This document shows, piece after piece, positions 59,687 through 64,000 of a DNA stretch of 64,000 nucleotides (positions within the stretch are counted from its first letter, which is position 1; the number at the start of each line of letters is the position of its first letter). This DNA is from Bradyrhizobium diazoefficiens (GTDB lineage: Bacteria > Pseudomonadota > Alphaproteobacteria > Rhizobiales > Xanthobacteraceae): the NCBI RefSeq assembly GCF_016616235.1, contig NZ_CP067100.1:2725001-2789000 (forward strand), written 5' to 3'. Both the position numbers and the translations under genes were made by a program. The notes under the pieces are model-generated. The model did no database searches and was not told the DNA's origin. It was given only the letters and a program-made list of their open reading frames with translations.

Positions 59687-60516
59687 TAGTAGTCGCCCGG
59701 ATTCATGATCATCGGGCTTTTCGTATCGGCCGGCGCGAGCGCACTGCTGGCGCTGTCACGCAGGAAGCGGTCGAGCGTCGCCTGGATCTTTTCCTTGACC
59801 GCATCGGGACCGCGATCGCTCATCTCGGTGTGCTGAGCGCCGGTGTGGACGATGTCGATGCCGCGCGCCTTCGCCTCTTCCGGCGTCGGCAGCACGCCGG
59901 GATCGGTCTGGAAATGTGGATCCTTGGAGCGGAACGACAGGATCTTCAGGTGGTCGCTGAGCACGAAGGGCACCCGCAAATTGTCGAGCGTGATCACCTT
60001 CGACACCAGTTCCGGATGCTGATGGGCGACATACATGGAGACGTCGCCGCCGTTGGAATGCCCGACGAGGGTAATGTGGTCGTAGTCGACGTTCTCCTGC
60101 CGCTTTTTCAACTCGGCCAACGTGAAAAGAATGTTGGCCTCGCAGCGGATGTAGACCTCGCGCCGGCCGACATATTTCTGGCCGACATGGGTTATGAGCG
60201 GCGGATCGCTCGGCAGGTCCTGCTGGATGCTGGCCACGAGATAGCCGCGCGCGGCAAGCACGTTGGCAAGGAAGGAATACTCGGTGGCCTTGACGGTGTT
60301 GCCGTTGCTGATGATGGCAAGCGGGAGCTTCCAGAGGCCGAGATTGGCCTTGGTCTCGTAATCGCGCCGCACGGCGAGCTCGACCGAGATCGGCCGCTGC
60401 CGTGAGGCGTCGAATAGGGACAGCGTCTCATGGCGGATCGCGAACCGGCTGACGACGACATACTGGCCGACGCCAAGGACGCACAGGAACGCCAGGATTG
60501 CAAACACCCTTTTCAT
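59686..60516 (-). CDS. Membrane-anchored or exported alpha/beta hydrolase
   Basis: 276 residues from ATG 60516. The N-terminal helix MKRVFAILAFLCVLGVGQYVVV serves as signal anchor. The hydrolase core has GYLVASIQQDLPS, the nucleophile GHSNGGDVSM and a His near IVHTGAQHTEMSD. The tail (SALAPADTKSPMIMNPGDY) is unusual. The substrate is unknown; the chlorophyllase/acyl-hydrolase-like Ser-Asn-Gly elbow is not specific. The gene ends at the border of a dispersed palindrome, which may have replaced its original 3' end. Confidence 0.75.
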   Translation of the reverse strand: MKRVFAILAFLCVLGVGQYVVVSRFAIRHETLSLFDASRQRPISVELAVRRDYETKANLGLWKLPLAIISNGNTVKATEYSFLANVLAARGYLVASIQQDLPSDPPLITHVGQKYVGRREVYIRCEANILFTLAELKKRQENVDYDHITLVGHSNGGDVSMYVAHQHPELVSKVITLDNLRVPFVLSDHLKILSFRSKDPHFQTDPGVLPTPEEAKARGIDIVHTGAQHTEMSDRGPDAVKEKIQATLDRFLRDSASSALAPADTKSPMIMNPGDY

Positions 60517-60670
60517 GGACCGGTCTCAAATCACTTTCGGCTGAAGATGGTTATGGGAATCCCCCGGATCGAGCGATCGTGAGCAGGTTAGGGGATTAAA
60601 TTTAGGCAAGTCTGTGAGAAGCGCCGCAAAAGGGCCTCATCAAGGCGCGCGGCAGCGACAGTTCATGCGG

Positions 60671-62470
60671 CTAGAGGCAGCCGCCCTTGCCGCGTTCGGG
60701 GCACAGCCGGAACGCGCTCGACAGCGTGAACAGGAAGCGCGGGCTACGGCGCTCATTGTCCGGCGCCCGGTAGCCCAAGGGGACGGCCACGCCGAAATCG
60801 GCCAGGAAATCGTCCGGCAGGAAGAATCGCACGCCCGCTCCGGCCGATGTCAGCGCCAGGCCGTCGCTCAGACGGTAGCCATCGTTCCAGACTGCGCCGG
60901 CGTCGCCAAAGGCATAGAGTTGATAGCCTGTCCAATAGCGGAAGTTCAGCTTCTGGTCGAAGCGTAGTTCGAGCGAGCCGGCAAGACCGTTGTCGCCGCT
61001 GATCTCGGCTGCGCCATAGCCCCGACCGAAGGCCGCGCCGCCGAGATAGAATTGCTGCGAGGTGAACAGCGGCCGCGATGCCGTCTGGCTCGCCGCGGAG
61101 AGCTTGAACGACCAGGCGTCGTTGAGCGTCTGATAGCGCGTGAACCAGAAGTTCAGCACAGAGAAGTTCGAGGACGCGCCGTCGCGCGACAGCAGATCGT
61201 CGTCGAAATGCGAGGCGCCGAAGATGTCGAGGCCCTGGCGGTAGGTCATCGTCGCGAAATTGGTGCCGCCGAAGCGATCCTGGAGCCGATAGTCGGCGGT
61301 CAGGCTCGCGGTCCTGATGTGGTCGTTGTACCAAGGGCCGTAAAGATCGTGCTCGGAGACGTTGCTGAAGGTCGTCGCCGCCGTCAGCGTCAGCGTGGAG
61401 GATTGCGACTGCAACGGCACGATGCCGGCACGCAGCTCGAACGCTTCGGTCGTGGTGATATCGCTGTCGAGGCGGCGCATGTCGCCCGGCCGGACCGCGC
61501 TGTACAGGACCGAAGCGCCAAGCCTGACACCGTCGATGCCGACAGGCGCGTCATAGGACAGGCGCGCGAATCCGAGTTCGCGCGGATCGTTGGCAATCGT
61601 CGACAGGTTGACCGCCAGCGTGTCGCCGGGCGCGAGGTAGGAGTTGAACGCGCCGGTCGCGTAGGTCTGCCAGGGGCCGACCGAGGACGAGCCGAGATTG
61701 TCCACGCCGAACGAGGAGAAGACGTGCCAGGTTTTCAAATAGACCGTGAGACGGAAGCGGCCGGTCGCGCCGCCGATTTCCTCGAGCGCGGTATCGGTGA
61801 TGCGGACGCCCGGCCTGCCGTTGACGAGGAAGAGCTGGCGCTCGAGCGTTGCGAGGCGCGATGGCTGTTCGGCCAGGACCGGGGCGAGCATCGGCCTCAC
61901 GCCGAACTGCTCGGCGCCGTCGCCTTTCAGCTCGGCCTCCACGATGGCGCCTTCGATCACCTGGATCCGGACGCGGCCGTCGGCGATGTCCTGCGGCGGC
62001 ACGATCGCGCGGCTCAAATGGAAGCCCGCAGCGCGGTAGAGATCGCTGATCGCGCCTGCGATCGCGGCGAGGTCGGCCTGCGAGACCTGCTTGCCGAGAT
62101 AGGATTGATAGACCGCGGCGAACCGATCGCCGGAGATGGCATGGGCGCCGCTGACGTTGACACCGCGCAGCACGAACTGCGGCCTGGCGTCACCGCCGGT
62201 GGCGTTGGGCTGGCCGACCGTCGGCAGCCTGACCGCAGGACGTCTCAGCGATTCCTGCTCGGTTTGGTTTTCAAAGTATTTCTCGGGCTGGCGCGGATCA
62301 AAGCCAGGCGCGTTCGCCTGCTGCGCGAAGGCCGGCGGAATTCCCGTGAAAGTCGGTGCCAGCAGCACCAGCGCGGTAAGCAGATGCCGCTTCTCCGTGC
62401 GCGCAACGAGCCGTTCTCCGTAGTTTGACGGAGAAGCTCCCATGCGCCGGTAAGGGTTCGTTAGCCGCAT
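60671..62470 (-). CDS. TpsB-type two-partner secretion pore (ShlB/FhaC/HecB family)
   Basis: 599 residues (ATG 62470; the next in-frame ATG is 62443). A long leader ends AFAQQ, then POTRA_2 modules at about 95-180 (FVLRGVNVSGAHAISGDRFA, YRAAGFHLSRAIVPPQDIADGRVRIQVIEG) and a 16-strand ShlB barrel with YLGGAAFGRGYGAAEISGDNG, the VRGY/RGY-like loop 6 motif as RGYG, ending ...GKGGCL rather than in an aromatic residue. It would export a large beta-helical partner (TpsA) across the outer membrane. No TpsA is adjacent; the divergent neighbour is a FecR-domain protein. Confidence 0.85.
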   Translation of the reverse strand: MRLTNPYRRMGASPSNYGERLVARTEKRHLLTALVLLAPTFTGIPPAFAQQANAPGFDPRQPEKYFENQTEQESLRRPAVRLPTVGQPNATGGDARPQFVLRGVNVSGAHAISGDRFAAVYQSYLGKQVSQADLAAIAGAISDLYRAAGFHLSRAIVPPQDIADGRVRIQVIEGAIVEAELKGDGAEQFGVRPMLAPVLAEQPSRLATLERQLFLVNGRPGVRITDTALEEIGGATGRFRLTVYLKTWHVFSSFGVDNLGSSSVGPWQTYATGAFNSYLAPGDTLAVNLSTIANDPRELGFARLSYDAPVGIDGVRLGASVLYSAVRPGDMRRLDSDITTTEAFELRAGIVPLQSQSSTLTLTAATTFSNVSEHDLYGPWYNDHIRTASLTADYRLQDRFGGTNFATMTYRQGLDIFGASHFDDDLLSRDGASSNFSVLNFWFTRYQTLNDAWSFKLSAASQTASRPLFTSQQFYLGGAAFGRGYGAAEISGDNGLAGSLELRFDQKLNFRYWTGYQLYAFGDAGAVWNDGYRLSDGLALTSAGAGVRFFLPDDFLADFGVAVPLGYRAPDNERRSPRFLFTLSSAFRLCPERGKGGCL

Positions 62471-62600
62471 GATTTTTCATAGTTTTTTATGGTCAATGAA
62501 TCGTTAACGGCAGCTTCCGACTGGCCGCTTTCCGCTAAGTCTATGTTGAATGATTTCGGATACCCCTCAGGACTGGCTGTAACGCGGACTGAGGATCGTC

Positions 62601-63845
62601 ATGCTGGGCAAAATTGGAATGCGGTGCGCCTTCGCGGCAGCACTGGTCCTGGGAACGGCTTCCGGTGCATTCGCCGCCGATGACGGCGTCTGGTCGGTCA
62701 GCAAGTCTTCAGGCGAGGTCTGGCTTGCCACCTCCGGTGCGCAGCCTGTGTCCTTGAATCAGGACGGGACGCTCAAGCCCGGCGACACCATTCGCACCGG
62801 CCGCAACGGGCGCGTCCTGCTCGTCCGCGGCGAGGAAAGCATTCTGATCTCCCCGAATTCGGTGGTCGGTTTGCCGGCCGAGAAGAAGGAGGGCCTCTCG
62901 ACCACCATCATCCAGCAAGCGGGTTCAATCCTGCTCGAGGTCGAGAAACGCAACGTCAAGCATTTCGAGGTCGAGACGCCCTATCTCGCGGCCGTCGTCA
63001 AGGGAACGCAGTTCAGCGTAACCGTGGGCGCGGGCAGCACCAAGGTCGGCGTCGTCCGCGGCCAGGTCGAAGTCTCCGACTTCAAGACCGGACAGATCGC
63101 CCAGGTCATGCCCGGACAATCCGCCACCGCCTTCGAGCACGGCAAGCCCGGCCTCAGCCTGAGCGGTGCCGGGACCTTTAATCCGATCGAGCAGGGCAAG
63201 CCGCGCGCTTCGACGATCGAGCGCGTTCCCGTGCCGAAGTCCGGCCTGTCGGCGCCGCGCAATGCGGCGAGCGGCCATGCGATCCATGCGCTTGGCCCGA
63301 TCGACAGGGGGACCAAGGCCGCCGGCGCGCCGAAGCAATCGCATCAGGCGAGCGGAGCGCACGCGCCCAAGGCCGGCGTCGTGCGCATCTCGAGCTCGCT
63401 CGGCGAGGTCAAGCTGAACTTCCACAAGGTCACGCACGGCCTCGCCCGCGGCGCCGCTGCTCCCGGACAGGTGCGCAATGCGAACACCAGCAGCAGCACC
63501 GAGACGGTCTGGAGCGATACCAAGGCGAGCACGACGACAACGGCTAGCAACAGCTCCAGCGTCACGGCTGTCACCATGAGCAGCAGCGCATCTGCGGCCA
63601 GTGCGACATCCTCGTCGTCAAGCGCGACGGCGACCGTTGCGACCAGCGCTGGATCGACCAGCGACGCGTCGGGCAAGAACGGCAACAACGGCAACGGGAA
63701 TAGCGGCAATAGCGGCAACGGCAATGGAAGCGGCAACGGTAGCGGCAATAGCGGTGCCACCGGTAACGGTAAGGGCAACAACGGTAACGGCAATGGAAAT
63801 GGCGGCGGCAACGGCAGCAACGGTCACGGCAACGGCCGGCACTGA
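62601..63845 (+). CDS. FecR-domain periplasmic/surface protein with Asn/Gly-rich tail
   Basis: 414 residues from ATG 62601 (GAGGATCGTC). Signal peptide ends GAFAAD. A FecR-type domain lies at about 55-165 (LKPGDTIRTGRNGRVLLVRGEESILISPNS, VETPYLAAVVKGTQFSVTV, GVVRGQVEVSDFKTGQ). Next comes a Ser/Thr/Ala-rich linker (about 290-350), then a 60-residue tail of Gly-Asn repeats ending GHGNGRH. It is an anti-sigma-like fold without the cytosolic helix, so it is not a typical FecR regulator. It precedes a probable CHASE2 cyclase, an association common for this FecR type. Confidence 0.85.
   Translation: MLGKIGMRCAFAAALVLGTASGAFAADDGVWSVSKSSGEVWLATSGAQPVSLNQDGTLKPGDTIRTGRNGRVLLVRGEESILISPNSVVGLPAEKKEGLSTTIIQQAGSILLEVEKRNVKHFEVETPYLAAVVKGTQFSVTVGAGSTKVGVVRGQVEVSDFKTGQIAQVMPGQSATAFEHGKPGLSLSGAGTFNPIEQGKPRASTIERVPVPKSGLSAPRNAASGHAIHALGPIDRGTKAAGAPKQSHQASGAHAPKAGVVRISSSLGEVKLNFHKVTHGLARGAAAPGQVRNANTSSSTETVWSDTKASTTTTASNSSSVTAVTMSSSASAASATSSSSSATATVATSAGSTSDASGKNGNNGNGNSGNSGNGNGSGNGSGNSGATGNGKGNNGNGNGNGGGNGSNGHGNGRH
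63676..63842 (+). repeat. Degenerate short tandem repeats encoding the Gly/Asn tail
   Basis: The DNA consists of GGCAA(C/T), GGCAACGGCAA(T/C) and AGCGG-type words repeated about 30 times, with hexamer and nonamer periodicity. All variation kept in frame gives Gly, Asn or Ser. Such tracts are prone to slippage and length polymorphism. Confidence 0.8.
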
Positions 63846-63903
63846 CGCGAATTCCGGGGGATGAGGGGACGCACCCGATAAAGCGGGGGCGCGGGAGGAT
63901 CGG

Positions 63904-64000
63904 GTGAAACGCTATCGGCCGCATGTTCTGGTCGTGATCGCGCTGGCGGTCGTGCTGTCCACGGGATGGCATGGCGCGCTTCGCAATGTGCTCACCGACC
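63904..64000 (+). CDS. Probable CHASE2-domain sensor protein, adenylate-cyclase type (N-terminus only)
   Basis: A GTG at 63904, 7 bases after GGGAGGATC, opens VKRYRPHVLVVIALAVVLSTGWHGALRNVLTD and runs off the window. One signal-anchor helix followed by the LRNxLTD segment is how CHASE2 proteins begin (extracytoplasmic sensor, commonly joined to adenylate/guanylate cyclase or kinase domains). Identification rests on only 32 residues and the FecR neighbour, so the output domain is unknown. Confidence 0.5.
   Translation, partial: MKRYRPHVLVVIALAVVLSTGWHGALRNVLTD

Noticed and set aside
63618..63972. Open frames antisense to the Gly/Asn tail encoding Leu/Pro- or Val/Ala-rich proteins
   Set aside because: Direct by-product of GGC/AAC repeats read on the other strand or in shifted frames.
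1..64000. tRNA, rRNA, CRISPR arrays, transposase genes, prophage structural genes
   Set aside because: I scanned intergenic regions for cloverleaf-like segments, spaced direct repeats and transposase or capsid motifs and saw none. A dedicated tRNA or CRISPR search was not run.

Overview
The window is high-GC, densely coded alphaproteobacterial chromosome. Several features point to Bradyrhizobium or a close relative: the codon and GC pattern, a GcrA-type regulator, a phasin, PQQ/one-carbon accessory genes, and several palindromic intergenic repeats that I recall as dispersed in Bradyrhizobiaceae. No rRNA, tRNA, CRISPR array, insertion sequence or intact prophage is visible. All taxonomic and family statements rest on reading the sequence and on recall, not on a database search.

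Layout. (1) 1-8320 is a PQQ-alcohol-oxidation accessory locus: a YVTN beta-propeller protein (cut by the left edge), an ABC-type substrate-binding protein of the PQQ-associated family, a DUF3280-type lipoprotein-like protein, S-formylglutathione hydrolase, a MoxY/FlhS-like sensor kinase with its NarL-type regulator, and a TonB-dependent receptor. The content resembles neighbourhoods of lanthanide-dependent (XoxF) methanol dehydrogenase. (2) 8381-12041 holds an AraC regulator, a small protein and an FAD oxidoreductase fused in frame to a metallo-beta-lactamase-fold hydrolase. (3) 12379-15549 holds small secreted or unknown proteins, a GrlR-like protein and a Tat-exported GH1 beta-glucosidase. 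(4) 15888-20574 is a stress and chromatin island: HU, a tiny basic protein coupled to Lon, a second-type Lon, Hsp20, a YciF-like ferritin-fold protein, a small membrane protein and a MarC remnant. (5) 20744-27394 holds a class II aldolase, a ClC channel with CBS domains, an MFS exporter, small secreted proteins and long stretches of repeats.

(6) 27484-49039 is the largest functional block, a purine import and degradation superlocus. It contains a DUF3830 protein, PuuE-type allantoinase, a fused OHCU decarboxylase/HIU hydrolase, a two-gene molybdenum hydroxylase, 8-oxoguanine/guanine deaminase, two complete BMP-type (nucleoside-class) ABC importers, a candidate outer-membrane channel, a CDA-fold deaminase, an isochorismatase-fold amidohydrolase embedded in the second ABC operon, and an allantoate amidohydrolase. 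A uricase is not in the window.

(7) 49156-58858 holds an unknown 461-residue protein, a MoxR/CoxE-type ATPase-VWA pair, a zinc-ribbon protein, a quinone oxidoreductase, and a regulatory module of S24 repressor, GcrA paralogue and DUF6456-like protein with candidate operators. (8) 59000-64000 holds a phasin, an alpha/beta hydrolase, a two-partner-secretion TpsB pore divergent from a FecR-domain protein with an Asn/Gly-rich tail, and the start of a probable CHASE2 cyclase cut by the right edge.
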